Positions 1-6,976 of a stretch of DNA of 29,987 nucleotides are shown one piece after another. The notes below the pieces were generated by a model that was not told where the DNA came from, did no database searches, and was given only the letters and a program-made list of their open reading frames with translations. Numbering within the stretch: the first letter of the stretch is position 1; each line of letters begins with the position of its first letter. The position numbers and the translations under genes are program-made. Location of the stretch: positions 1 through 29,987 of the forward strand of contig CABVDE010000023.1 in NCBI GenBank assembly GCA_902496945.1. The letters are read 5' to 3'. The stretch comes from an uncultured Collinsella sp. (lineage in GTDB: Bacteria; Actinomycetota; Coriobacteriia; Coriobacteriales; Coriobacteriaceae).

Positions 1-39
1 CGATCCGGTCGCACGGAGAGCATTTACCAGTTGACAAAA

Positions 40-1116
40 CTATAGGAACACCCCCCTGGAAAACCCGGCTGCGTCGAGCCGACGCGCATAGGCGGAGCGC
101 CCTTCAGTGGAGAACCGCCCCGAGAGCGCGTCGTCAGCAATACGCCGAGCCCAGACCGCAGGCTCCTCGTCGAGCGAGTCGAAGCGGATGAGGTCGGTTA
201 TCCCCAACTCTCGAGGAAGGGCTTTGGAACCGTAGATGGGCAGACCCTCGGCCTGTCCCTCGATGCCAACGAAGGACAGGCCCTCGAAGACGGAGGGGAA
301 CAAAAGCGCGTCGAAGGCGGAATAGAAGCCGGGCGCGTCGTCCGTCCGCGCAACCCGCAGGACGGAGCCGACCAGACCGAGTTCGGCCGTCAGGGAATCG
401 ACCTCAGCTTCCATGTCCCCGCTGCCGACCATGCAGAAAACCGCCTCGGGCATGAGCCGCCTAAGCTCCGCGAACACGCGAAGCTGGAAGAGCGGATTCT
501 TTTGATACGCGATGCGGCCCATGCTGCCCAGCAGAAAGGCATCCTCGCCCACGCCTAGCTCAGTCCGCACACGGGAGCGAGCCTCGTCCGAGAAGGTGAA
601 GCGATCGATGTCGATGCCGTTCGGGAATACGCGGAAGGGCCGAGCACCAAACAGGTACTCGCCGGCGTTAGACGAGCAGGCCCAGAGGTCGGTCGCATCA
701 CGCGACCAGAGGCGGGCGGATGCGTCTCCGACGAGCCGCTTGACGGGACTCCCGGAGATTTCCGCGCCGGCGTTGTGGGAATGCACTATTCGCTTCGGAA
801 TCCCCGCCCTTTTGGCGAGGTGTGCAAGCCAGAATGCGGACCCGTTGCTCGCCTGGATATGAACGATGTCGCAGCGGGCCTCGCGCATCGCCGCAGCTAT
901 TGAGCTTCCGGAGGAATACATGCCCGTTATACTGCGAGAGGGGATGAGTGGGCCGATGACATCACATCCGTCGATAGGCTCAACCTCGGTGATAAGCGAG
1001 GCGACAACGTAGTCCGCCTGTTGGCGCGTCTCCGTGATGAGCTGCCGGATGAAGTTCTCCACACCACCCTGCGCATACCAACGGTTGACGAGTATGAGGA
1101 CGCGAGTCTTAGCCAT
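40..1116 (-). CDS. GT4-family glycosyltransferase of a surface polysaccharide operon
   Basis: Predicted cytoplasmic or membrane-associated retaining glycosyltransferase with a GT-B fold (family GT4), 358 aa, transferring a sugar from a nucleotide donor to a lipid-linked polysaccharide intermediate. The N-terminal half has the acceptor-side motif WYAQGGVENFI (about residues 13-23) and HSHNAG. The C-terminal half has FPNGID, a GRIAYQKNP donor-site start, and FEGLSFVGIEGQA, which holds the E-x7-E signature typical of GT4. The ATG start at 1116 overlaps the 3' end of the upstream epimerase gene by 8 bases, so the two are probably translationally coupled. The end is abrupt (AAGFSRGVFL) just after a G6 run, slightly shorter than many relatives, so a small 3' frameshift cannot be excluded. 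Donor and acceptor sugars cannot be told from sequence. Confidence 0.88.
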   Translation of the reverse strand: MAKTRVLILVNRWYAQGGVENFIRQLITETRQQADYVVASLITEVEPIDGCDVIGPLIPSRSITGMYSSGSSIAAAMREARCDIVHIQASNGSAFWLAHLAKRAGIPKRIVHSHNAGAEISGSPVKRLVGDASARLWSRDATDLWACSSNAGEYLFGARPFRVFPNGIDIDRFTFSDEARSRVRTELGVGEDAFLLGSMGRIAYQKNPLFQLRVFAELRRLMPEAVFCMVGSGDMEAEVDSLTAELGLVGSVLRVARTDDAPGFYSAFDALLFPSVFEGLSFVGIEGQAEGLPIYGSKALPRELGITDLIRFDSLDEEPAVWARRIADDALSGRFSTEGRSAYARRLDAAGFSRGVFL

Positions 1117-2197
1117 TGCGCGTCTCGCTTCCGGCTAGCACGTCCGCGATCCGCTCGCTTGCGTGGCCATCGCCATAGGGGTTGCTCGCACGGCTCATCG
1201 CCGCATACTCGTACGGGTCGGAGAGCAGGCGGGAGAACTCACGATAGATGACGTCCTCGTCGGTGCCCACGAGCTTGAGCGTGCCGGCCGCCACGCCCTC
1301 GGGGCGCTCGGTGGTGTCGCGCATCACGAGCACCGGCTTGCCCAGGCTCGGTGCCTCCTCCTGGATTCCGCCCGAGTCGGTGAGGATCAGGTGACTTGCC
1401 GCCAAGAAGTTGTGGAAGTCGAGCACTTCCAGCGGGTCGATGATGTGAAGGCGGTCGAAGCCGTCCAGCTCCTCGTGGGCGGCCCTGCGCACCACGGGGT
1501 TCATGTGGATCGGGTAGATGGCCTTGGTGTCCGGGTGCTCCTCCATCACGCGGCGGATGCTTCGGAACATGCGGTGCATTGGCTCACCAAGGTTCTCGCG
1601 GCGGTGGGCCGTGATGAGGATGAGGCGGCTTCCGGCCGCCCAGTCGAGCTCGGGGTGGGAGTAGCCCTCGCGCACCGTCGTGCGCAGCGCGTCGATGCCG
1701 GTGTTGCCGGTGACCCAGATGCGGCCCTCGGGCTTGCCCTCGTCCAGCAGGTTCCTCTTGCTGGCCTCCGTCGGCGCGAAGTACCAGTTGGTGATCAGGT
1801 CAACTGCCTGCCGGTTGAACTCCTCTGGCCAGGGGCTGTAAAGATCGTGCGTGCGCAGGCCTGCCTCAACGTGACCCACAGGAATCTGCAGGTAGAAGCA
1901 CGCCAGCGCTGCTGCGAAGGAGGTTGTCGTGTCTCCGTGCACGAGCACGGGCTTCAGCTTGAGCAGTACGTCGCATGTCACGTCGAAGAGCGTCTGGCCC
2001 GGCTTCATGATGGCGAGGTCGTAATCGGGCCTCACATCAAAGACCTGCAAAACCTGATCCAACATCTCACGGTGTTGGCCGGTTACACACACAACGGGTT
2101 CGAACTCGTCGGGCCTGCTCTTAAGCTCGTTCACGAGCGGGCACATCTTGATAGCCTCCGGCCTGGTGCCGAAGACGAGCATTACCTTACTGGGCAC
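1109..2197 (-). CDS. wecB: UDP-N-acetylglucosamine 2-epimerase (non-hydrolysing)
   Basis: Converts UDP-GlcNAc to UDP-ManNAc, a precursor for surface glycopolymers. 362 aa from a GTG start at 2197, chosen because an AGGAGG ribosome binding site lies 7 bases upstream and the family's conserved N-terminus (KVMLVFGTRPEAIKM) follows at once. An in-frame ATG at 2260 would add 21 unlikely residues inside the upstream gene. Known catalytic motifs are present: VHGDTTTS, GHVEAGLRT followed by PEEFNR, and TAHRRENLG. The UDP-binding segment DSGGIQEEAPSLGKPVLV and the RPEGVAAGT motif are intact. It overlaps the upstream WecG/TagA-type gene by 11 bases and the downstream GT4 gene by 8. Together with that transferase it implies ManNAc in the polymer. 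Confidence 0.95.
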   Translation of the reverse strand: MPSKVMLVFGTRPEAIKMCPLVNELKSRPDEFEPVVCVTGQHREMLDQVLQVFDVRPDYDLAIMKPGQTLFDVTCDVLLKLKPVLVHGDTTTSFAAALACFYLQIPVGHVEAGLRTHDLYSPWPEEFNRQAVDLITNWYFAPTEASKRNLLDEGKPEGRIWVTGNTGIDALRTTVREGYSHPELDWAAGSRLILITAHRRENLGEPMHRMFRSIRRVMEEHPDTKAIYPIHMNPVVRRAAHEELDGFDRLHIIDPLEVLDFHNFLAASHLILTDSGGIQEEAPSLGKPVLVMRDTTERPEGVAAGTLKLVGTDEDVIYREFSRLLSDPYEYAAMSRASNPYGDGHASERIADVLAGSETRNG

Positions 2198-2966
2198 GCT
2201 TGTACCTCCTCTGCTCGCGCTCAGACTTCCTAAGGAGAGCCATAAAGCGCGTGTTGCCAATCACATACCGTTTTACGAGCCGCCCCGGCTCCTGCGACAT
2301 GCGGAACAGCCACTCAAGGTTCGCCCGCTGCATCCACATGGGCGCGCGCGGGATGTTGCCGGAGACCACGTCGAAGGTCCCGCCAACGCCCACGTAGGCA
2401 CCGGTGGCCCCCAGCTCGCGAAAACGCTCGATGAGGCGCTCCTTCTTGGGGCTGGTGATGCCAACGAACACGATCCCGGGATCGGTGGCAGAGACTTCGG
2501 CCACGACATCGTCGAACTCCTCCACAGAGAAGTAGCCATCGCGGTAGCCGCATATTTTCAGGTTCGGGTGCTTCTCAACCAACACGGCGGAGGCCTTCCT
2601 GACCACCTCCGCCTTCGCCCCGAGCAGGTAGATCGGGTAGCCCTTCTGCTCGGCGAGGGAGCACAGCTCCCACATCAGGTCGACACCTGCAACACGCTCG
2701 GGGACAGGCACGCCAAGCCTCTTCGCGGCCATGACCATAGAGGCCCCGTCAGCGTTGACTACCTCACAGCGACGGACGCAGGCGTCCATCCAGGCATCGT
2801 CGCGCATCTGCAGCAGCTTGTCTGCGTTCACGCCGATCAGGTGGGCGAAACCGCCCGCCTCGACGACTCGCGAGGTTGCCTCCACGGTCTGCGCCATAGT
2901 CCAGGGATCTACTGGTGCGCCCATCACCTCGACACGCGAGGGAAGTCCTTCAAAAATTTCCGCCAT
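2187..2966 (-). CDS. WecG/TagA/CpsF-family glycosyltransferase
   Basis: 259 aa protein of the GT26 family, whose known members add ManNAc (TagA) or ManNAcA (WecG) to a polyprenyl-pyrophosphate-linked GlcNAc on the inner face of the membrane. Family hallmarks visible are the N-terminal GVNADKLLQMR stretch (where relatives have TPNPE-like motifs), VVNADGASMVMAAKRLG with the likely catalytic Asp, ERVAGVDLM, YLLGAKAEV, and the GITSPKKE and GVGGTFDVVSGN motifs near residues 170-200. It begins directly after the stop codon of the sugar-phosphate transferase gene and overlaps the epimerase gene by 11 bases. The neighbouring UDP-GlcNAc 2-epimerase makes UDP-ManNAc the likely donor, which is inference. 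No membrane segment is obvious. Confidence 0.9.
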   Translation of the reverse strand: MAEIFEGLPSRVEVMGAPVDPWTMAQTVEATSRVVEAGGFAHLIGVNADKLLQMRDDAWMDACVRRCEVVNADGASMVMAAKRLGVPVPERVAGVDLMWELCSLAEQKGYPIYLLGAKAEVVRKASAVLVEKHPNLKICGYRDGYFSVEEFDDVVAEVSATDPGIVFVGITSPKKERLIERFRELGATGAYVGVGGTFDVVSGNIPRAPMWMQRANLEWLFRMSQEPGRLVKRYVIGNTRFMALLRKSEREQRRYKRAQ

Positions 2967-3746
2967 CTATGCCGCCCCCTCTCCGGAGAGCATCGCCTTG
3001 ATCGTCCCGAATATCAGCTTGAAGTCCTGCTTCAGACTCCGGTTCTCGATGTAGTTGAGGTCCAAGCTCACCATCTCGTTGAACCCGAGGTAGCTGCGGC
3101 CCATGACCTGCCAGGGCCCGCCGCAGCCGGGTTTCACGGCTAGGCGCCCCATGGCGCGCTCGTCGTAGAGCGCCACCTCGCGCGGCAGCCCCGGGCGCGG
3201 GCCAATGAGGCTCATTTGGCCCAAGAATACGTTGATGAGCTGGGGCAGCTCGTCGATGCTGTGCTTGCGGATGAAATTGCCCACACCGGGGATAATACGC
3301 GGGTCGTGGCTGATCTTGAACATAGGGCCGGTGGCCTCATTTTGATCTTGCAAATCCTTGAGCATCTGGTCTGCGTTGGGCACCATGCTGCGGAACTTGT
3401 ACATCTTAAAGAAGGTGAACGTACCGTCGCGGCGCACGCGGCCCACGCGCCATTGCGAGTACAGGGGACCGGCGCCCGGGCTCTTTACGCAAATGACCGC
3501 GCTCAAAATGGCACCTGGAATTAGCAGCAACGCCAAGGCTCCGCCGGCGGCTACGATATCCACCGTGCGCTTGACCGTGCGGTACAGCCTGCGAGAAAGC
3601 TCCGGCTTAATGCCAGAGTTAGCACCGCACAGCATCTTGTGCGCTTGTTCGTTTGTAAGGTAATCCCCCGCAGCACCTACTGCGGCAGGAATGGAATTCG
3701 CCGTGCCGGCGGTGCGCGTCTCCTGTGCGCCCTGCCCCATGGACAT
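2967..3746 (-). CDS. Polyprenyl-phosphate sugar-1-phosphate transferase (initiating transferase)
   Basis: Bacterial sugar transferase (PF02397 type) that loads the first sugar-1-phosphate onto undecaprenyl phosphate and so starts each repeat unit. 259 aa from ATG 3746, which has GGAG 9 bases upstream; a TTG at 3761 would add five residues. Domains: a variable N-terminus, one hydrophobic membrane segment (about residues 65-90, IVAAGGALALLLIPGAILSA), then the catalytic core with KMYKFRSM, KHSIDELPQLINVFLGQMSLIGPRPG (the Asp-Glu pair and the RPG motif are family signatures), and VKPGCGGPWQV. This is the short, single-domain version without the N-terminal multi-span region of WbaP/WcaJ. It is the first structural gene after the antiterminator. 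The sugar (Glc, Gal or a HexNAc) cannot be assigned. Confidence 0.92.
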   Translation of the reverse strand: MSMGQGAQETRTAGTANSIPAAVGAAGDYLTNEQAHKMLCGANSGIKPELSRRLYRTVKRTVDIVAAGGALALLLIPGAILSAVICVKSPGAGPLYSQWRVGRVRRDGTFTFFKMYKFRSMVPNADQMLKDLQDQNEATGPMFKISHDPRIIPGVGNFIRKHSIDELPQLINVFLGQMSLIGPRPGLPREVALYDERAMGRLAVKPGCGGPWQVMGRSYLGFNEMVSLDLNYIENRSLKQDFKLIFGTIKAMLSGEGAA

Positions 3747-3813
3747 CAACGTAGGCTCCAAGAGCCCCCCCCGATACTTTTCTGCCTTCGTTCGTCAGCT
3801 TGCACGCCTGCAG

Positions 3814-4361
3814 CTAGGCGGTCGCTGTTCTTAGATTGCGCATGACGCGCTGCTCGGCTGAAAGCACGGCAAGGCCAACGCGCGTAGTCACGCGTCGACC
3901 GCACAGGTCGAGCTCCAAATAAGCAGTGCTCTTGCGTCTGTTAATGGTTTTGATAAGGGCCTCGTGGCCCAGCAGCGGACCTGCCGTTACTACGACCTGG
4001 TCTCCATCCTTTTTAGAGCTTCGCTCATGGGCACTACACGCTCTCCCCTGCTGGTAAAGCTGCCAATGAGCTGGGTCTCTTCTTTTGCCAGCGGCACAAA
4101 CTGACCGTCCTGGGAAAGCACCCGGGCAAAGTCGTCCATGCGCAGCAGATACTGTTGCACGGTGCGGGGATCTGCCGTATCGCAGATAAGATAACCGGGG
4201 AACAGCGGCTTGGTCGTGTTGACCCATTCGCCGTGTACCTTGATCTCGGTTTGATATTGGGGATAAAAAAGCTCCTGCATGGCACTTGCCGGCACCATGC
4301 GCCCGATGCGCTCGCGCATTACGTCTTCGCGACCGTTAATGACCTGGATCACATACCACAC
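3814..4361 (-). pseudogene. NusG-paralogue antiterminator (LoaP/RfaH/UpxY-like), frameshifted
   Basis: Specialised NusG paralogue that would bind RNA polymerase and allow read-through of the polysaccharide operon. The N-terminal NGN domain (WYVIQVINGRED, FYPQYQTEIKVHGEW, KPLFPGYLICDT) is read from the GTG at 4361, with AAGGGGG 8 bases upstream, and this frame ends at 3990 (123 aa). The KOW-type C-terminal domain (KKDGDQVVVTAGPLLGHEALIKTINRR, ending LRTATA) continues in another frame and stops at 3814. The break lies at an A5 tract (minus-strand sense; 4010-4014). One extra A would restore a continuous 182-aa protein reading EALKKDGDQVVV, the normal LoaP-like linker. The coding strength of both halves is intact, so this is a very recent lesion, a base-calling or assembly error, or a slippage site. 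It lies 67 bases upstream of the initiating transferase gene and heads the operon. Confidence 0.85.
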
Positions 4362-5090
4362 GAGCACCACCCCCTTGCTGTCTTACGTGTGGCTCACGGG
4401 GTTTAGGTATGGCTTCGCCAGGGCGCTTGTGCGCGAAGGCGCTCCATATTCAAACCCTGAGCCCAGTTAGACAAGCGCGTGGCTCTGCCCCACCGTGAAC
4501 GGTATGTATAAGTGCAGTTGCTAGAGACGCGGACGTGTATCGCAAAATGACCGCGACCCCAGCTGGCTGCGTGCGATCCAGTCAAGCGGGAACAAAACTG
4601 AATCGCACGCAAACAGCTGTAGGACTGCTGGATTTTCGCATGCAAACTATTGAATACATTTTGGAATTAACTCAATGCATTTAAAGGTCGCATGGAATCT
4701 TTATTGGAGCTCGTGGTGTTTCTGGCACCGCCGTTACGGCCGGATGCTGATCGACCCTGTGCTTTGCGACTTGCTGGAGCCGTGAGCGCAGTTGAACTCA
4801 TGTAACGCTAGGTATCCTAGCACAGCAGGGCGATAAATCGATTTAGGTTGTGTTGGGCAACATATCGTTCATCTGCCGCGTTCAAGGGGGTTAATTTGTA
4901 AACTTGCCCACGTTGCCGCAGGTTTATGGGGGTGTGTAGGTTGGTGAGCACTGCCTGAATTACAAAGCAGACGGCGTGAATTGCTCAAACCTTTATGATT
5001 GGCTAACAAACCACGAACAAAACTTGCGGGTATTTGCGCAACATTTTGCTGGCGTGCGCGTCGCACTGGTTCGCACAGTGGCCGTATATG
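4362..5090. other. About 730-base gene-free stretch: leader/promoter region of the polysaccharide operon
   Basis: No convincing gene was found; the short open frames here have no ribosome binding sites and no recognisable products. Apart from the large hairpin listed separately it holds a small palindrome, GCTAGG-TAT-CCTAGC (4807-4821), which contains a TAGGAT hexamer on the minus strand that could be a -10 element, and AT-richer DNA at 4640-4690 and 4840-4870. A CTTCGC/GCGAAG pair (4413-4418 and 4433-4438) sits close to the antiterminator start. Promoter placement is uncertain. Confidence 0.5.
4561..4618 (-). promoter_or_regulatory. Large leader hairpin upstream of the polysaccharide operon
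   Basis: A long imperfect palindrome. AGCTG (4561-4565) pairs with CAGCT (4614-4618), TGCGTGCGAT (4568-4577) pairs perfectly with ATCGCACGCA (4602-4611), and CAGT (4579-4582) pairs with ACTG (4597-4600), leaving a 14-base loop. That is 19 base pairs broken by one 2x2 and one 1x1 internal loop. It lies 200-257 bases upstream of the antiterminator gene on its strand, where a 5' leader is expected. No T-run follows it on either strand, so it does not look like an intrinsic terminator. A LoaP/RfaH-type recruitment element is inference. Confidence 0.5.
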
Positions 5091-5117
5091 AAAAAAGCCT
5101 TCGGTTTTCCGAGGGCC
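5091..5117 (-). terminator. Intrinsic terminator after tRNA-Ala
   Basis: Read on the minus strand: GCC-C-TCGG, loop AAAA, CCGA-A-GGC (one C/A mismatch), then six Ts. It begins about 14 bases beyond the encoded CCA end of the tRNA, as expected for a monocistronic tRNA transcript. Confidence 0.85.
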
Positions 5118-5130
5118 TTTGCATTCACGA

Positions 5131-5206
5131 TGGTGGAGACGAGGGGGATCGAACCCCTGACCTCTTGACTGCCAGTCAAGCGCTCTCCCAGCTGAGCTAC
5201 GCCCCC
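5131..5206 (-). tRNA. tRNA-Ala (anticodon GGC)
   Basis: 76-base tRNA including an encoded CCA. The acceptor stem GGGGGCG pairs with CGTCTCC (two G-U pairs). The D-arm is GCTC-AGCTGGGA-GAGC, the anticodon stem CTTGA/TCAAG encloses the loop CTGGCAG with anticodon GGC, and the T-arm AGGGG-TTCGATC-CCCCT is canonical. Anticodon GGC reads GCC/GCT alanine codons; GCC is very common in this window's genes. It has its own promoter and terminator. Confidence 0.96.
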
Positions 5207-5219
5207 GTGACAGGTGGAT

Positions 5220-5248
5220 ACTATAGGGGAAGATCTTCTTTGGTGCAA
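5220..5248 (-). promoter_or_regulatory. Sigma70-type promoter of tRNA-Ala
   Basis: On the minus strand, TTGCAC (-35, 5243-5248) is followed by a 17-base spacer and TATAGT (-10, 5220-5225). Both hexamers are close to consensus with ideal spacing, and the -10 ends 13 bases before the mature tRNA 5' end. Confidence 0.8.
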
Positions 5249-5287
5249 GGACTTTTTTGGGGTTGTTGCTCTGCCTTACGGGTTTTC

Positions 5288-5947
5288 CTAGGACGGGATA
5301 AAACCCTGATGCAGTAAGAAACCGATTGCTGCTCCTTGGTGGACAGTTATTTTGGCAGTGGATCGGACTACGTTGCTGATGCCGGTGTCCGCTAGTAGGG
5401 CTAGAGGGCTATGGTCTAGTTCCCATTCTAGGCCTTGTTCGCTGACTTCCGTGTTTGGGGCGATTGCGATTATGGAGAAGGTTTTGCCGCATGCATTCTC
5501 AATGGTCCAGGATTCGCCTTCGTGCAGAATGCGGGCCGTGGTCTCGTCCTCGGCAATCCAGACGGGGGCATCTTTGTAGGCTGCTAGCAGGCCGAGCACG
5601 GACAGGGCCATGTCGGGGCGGCCTCCGGTGGCGCAGGTTGCGTACAGCTCGGATCCGGGCCAGCGGCGGCGGATTGCGTCTAGGGCTAGCGCTAAGTCGG
5701 TGTAATCCTTATAGGGGTTGTGGCGCTCTACTTCAAAGTCGGTGGCGGCATCGACCAACGCGCGACCGGCGTCGCTTACCGTGTCGGCGTCGCCGACGTA
5801 GACGTCGCAGCTCAAGCCGGCGCCCAGCAGAGCATCCAGGCCGCGGTCTACGGCAACAATGTGGTTGCACTCCCCTGCCAATCGGCTCAGCAACTCTGCG
5901 CTCGCAACCACCGGCGAGCCGCAGACTACTAATACTTTCTCGGACAA
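5288..5947 (-). CDS. thiN: Thiamine pyrophosphokinase
   Basis: Transfers pyrophosphate from ATP to thiamine to give thiamine pyrophosphate, in the cytoplasm. 219 aa, usual for the family. The N-terminal Rossmann-like catalytic part carries VAVDRGLDALL, the metal-binding GDADTVS (family GDxDS), KDYTDLALALD (family KD.TD) and GGRPDM (family GGRxDH). The C-terminal beta-rich thiamine-binding part has STAKITVHQGAAIGFL near the end. The start is a TTG at 5947 with a GAGGGC-like site just upstream. It follows the HAD phosphatase gene after only 9 bases, so the two are likely cotranscribed. No TPP riboswitch is visible nearby, so control by thiamine at this locus is not supported. Confidence 0.9.
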   Translation of the reverse strand: MSEKVLVVCGSPVVASAELLSRLAGECNHIVAVDRGLDALLGAGLSCDVYVGDADTVSDAGRALVDAATDFEVERHNPYKDYTDLALALDAIRRRWPGSELYATCATGGRPDMALSVLGLLAAYKDAPVWIAEDETTARILHEGESWTIENACGKTFSIIAIAPNTEVSEQGLEWELDHSPLALLADTGISNVVRSTAKITVHQGAAIGFLLHQGFIPS

Positions 5948-5956
5948 CGCCCTCGC

Positions 5957-6646
5957 CTAACCTTCATGCGCAAGAACGCGATCCAAATCCAGCTCCTCGT
6001 AACTGTCGATAAAGACCTCACAGTTGGCGCGCACCTCGTCGCGCTCCATACGGCCATGCGGGTCATAGATGCCCACGCGCTTAAAGCCGGCGGCGCCGGA
6101 GCTCTTAAGACCAAAGACCGCGTCCTCAAACACCCATGCGCGCTCAAACTTGCACCCGTGGCGCTCCTCCAGGCGGCGCAGCGCCAGCTCGTACACATCG
6201 GGGAATTGCTTGGAACGTCCCGCCTCGCCCGTCGTGGTAACAAACTCCATGTAGGCATCGAGCCCGGCGCCCGCAAGCGCAGACTTAACCAGCTCGGCCG
6301 GCGTGGACGTGGCCACACACATGGCAATACCGGCCTCCTGCGCCTGCTCCAAAAAAGCCAGGAGTCCCTCGCGCGGCGGTACCTTGGAGTAGCCATCAGT
6401 CAATATCTCACTCAGTTCGCGATACAGCTCCTCGCCATTCGCGCCAATGCCCCAGGTGTCATGGTAGGCCTGGCACTCGTCCTCCAGCGAAAGATGCTCA
6501 AACTGGGCGAAATCGTCGACCGTCACATCGACACCGTGGCGGTGTAATAACTCTGGCTGGGCATAGGCCCAGACGGGGGTGCTATTAACCAGTGTGCCGT
6601 CGCAATCGAAAATAAAAGCGACAATAGGAGCGGCGGTCTGGGACAT
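5957..6646 (-). CDS. HAD-superfamily hydrolase, beta-phosphoglucomutase/phosphatase-like
   Basis: 229 aa haloacid-dehalogenase-family enzyme (subfamily IA, cap class I) acting on a small phosphorylated substrate. Motif I is FDCDGTLVNS with the nucleophilic Asp; motif II Thr/Ser lies in VATSTPAE; motif III Lys is in GRSKQFPD; motif IV is FEDAVFGLKSSGAAG. The start at ATG 6646 is chosen because GAAAGG lies 7 bases upstream; an ATG at 6667 would lack a site. The gene diverges from glgB across a region containing TGGTAAAAC palindromes, so a sugar-phosphate substrate and coregulation with glycogen genes are possible, but the exact substrate cannot be read from sequence. Confidence 0.85.
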   Translation of the reverse strand: MSQTAAPIVAFIFDCDGTLVNSTPVWAYAQPELLHRHGVDVTVDDFAQFEHLSLEDECQAYHDTWGIGANGEELYRELSEILTDGYSKVPPREGLLAFLEQAQEAGIAMCVATSTPAELVKSALAGAGLDAYMEFVTTTGEAGRSKQFPDVYELALRRLEERHGCKFERAWVFEDAVFGLKSSGAAGFKRVGIYDPHGRMERDEVRANCEVFIDSYEELDLDRVLAHEG

Positions 6647-6668
6647 AAACGAGCCTTTCGATGTCAAA

Positions 6669-6756
6669 TGGTAAACAACCTGCTAAAAACGTTTTACCAA
6701 ACGTCGGACTATCAATTTTGAACCCCTAATTGGTAAAACTGTCAAGAGTTTTACCA
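6669..6756. promoter_or_regulatory. TGGTAAAAC operator-like cluster between HAD gene and glgB
   Basis: Four copies of one motif in 88 bases: TGGTAAAC (6669-6676), GTTTTACCA (6691-6699), and a perfect inverted repeat TGGTAAAACT - 6 bases - AGTTTTACCA (6731-6740 and 6747-6756). AAAACGTTTTACC around 6687-6698 has the CG-centred look of LacI/MalR-family operators. The same motif occurs upstream of the GH13-GH77 gene. This is a sequence pattern; the binding protein is not in the window. Confidence 0.6.
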
Positions 6757-6866
6757 CGGCAATTCTGCCAGTGGTCTAAACATGGCGCTTACCGATTAAA
6801 TGCCGCCGCAAATCCACTTTCCTTCATAAAAGTAACGCATAGGTGTTATGGTAGTTTCTGCCGAAA

Positions 6867-6925
6867 GTTCCACCGAGCACGCGAGGTGGAACGAATCATA
6901 GAACAATCGCGTCCCTTCGATTCGT
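6867..6925 (+). promoter_or_regulatory. Two abutting hairpins in the glgB leader
   Basis: GTTCCACC (6867-6874) pairs with GGTGGAAC (6885-6892), and ACGAATC (6891-6897) pairs with GATTCGT (6919-6925). The two perfect stems share two bases (6891-6892), so they either stack or compete. They lie 52-110 bases upstream of the glgB start. No known riboswitch class was recognised. Confidence 0.35.
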
Positions 6926-6976
6926 GCAGCCCTGGACCTTTCGCATCTAGTCACCAAGGCAACATGCTGCCGCGTC

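Noticed and set aside
1..39. Start of a further operon gene on the minus strand (ATG at 21-23)
   Set aside because: Only seven codons are visible and the ribosome binding site is weak.
40..75. Frameshift at the 3' end of the GT4 gene, at a G6 run
   Set aside because: The C-terminus is short and unlike many relatives, but the alternative frames give no recognisable GT4 ending before the window edge, so there is not enough evidence.
3990..4040. Programmed -1 ribosomal frameshift in the NusG-like gene
   Set aside because: The site reads A AAA AGG, so the second tRNA would mispair after slipping, and no downstream stimulatory structure was seen. Functional NGN-KOW proteins of this family are normally made from one frame, so an indel is the simpler reading.
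4403..4645. 80-codon minus-strand frame in the polysaccharide leader
   Set aside because: It crosses the leader hairpin, has no ribosome binding site or protein features, and its composition is atypical.
5948..6976. TPP riboswitch upstream of thiN or in the HAD leader
   Set aside because: No conserved THI-element sequences such as CTGAGA or ACCTGATC were seen upstream on the minus strand.
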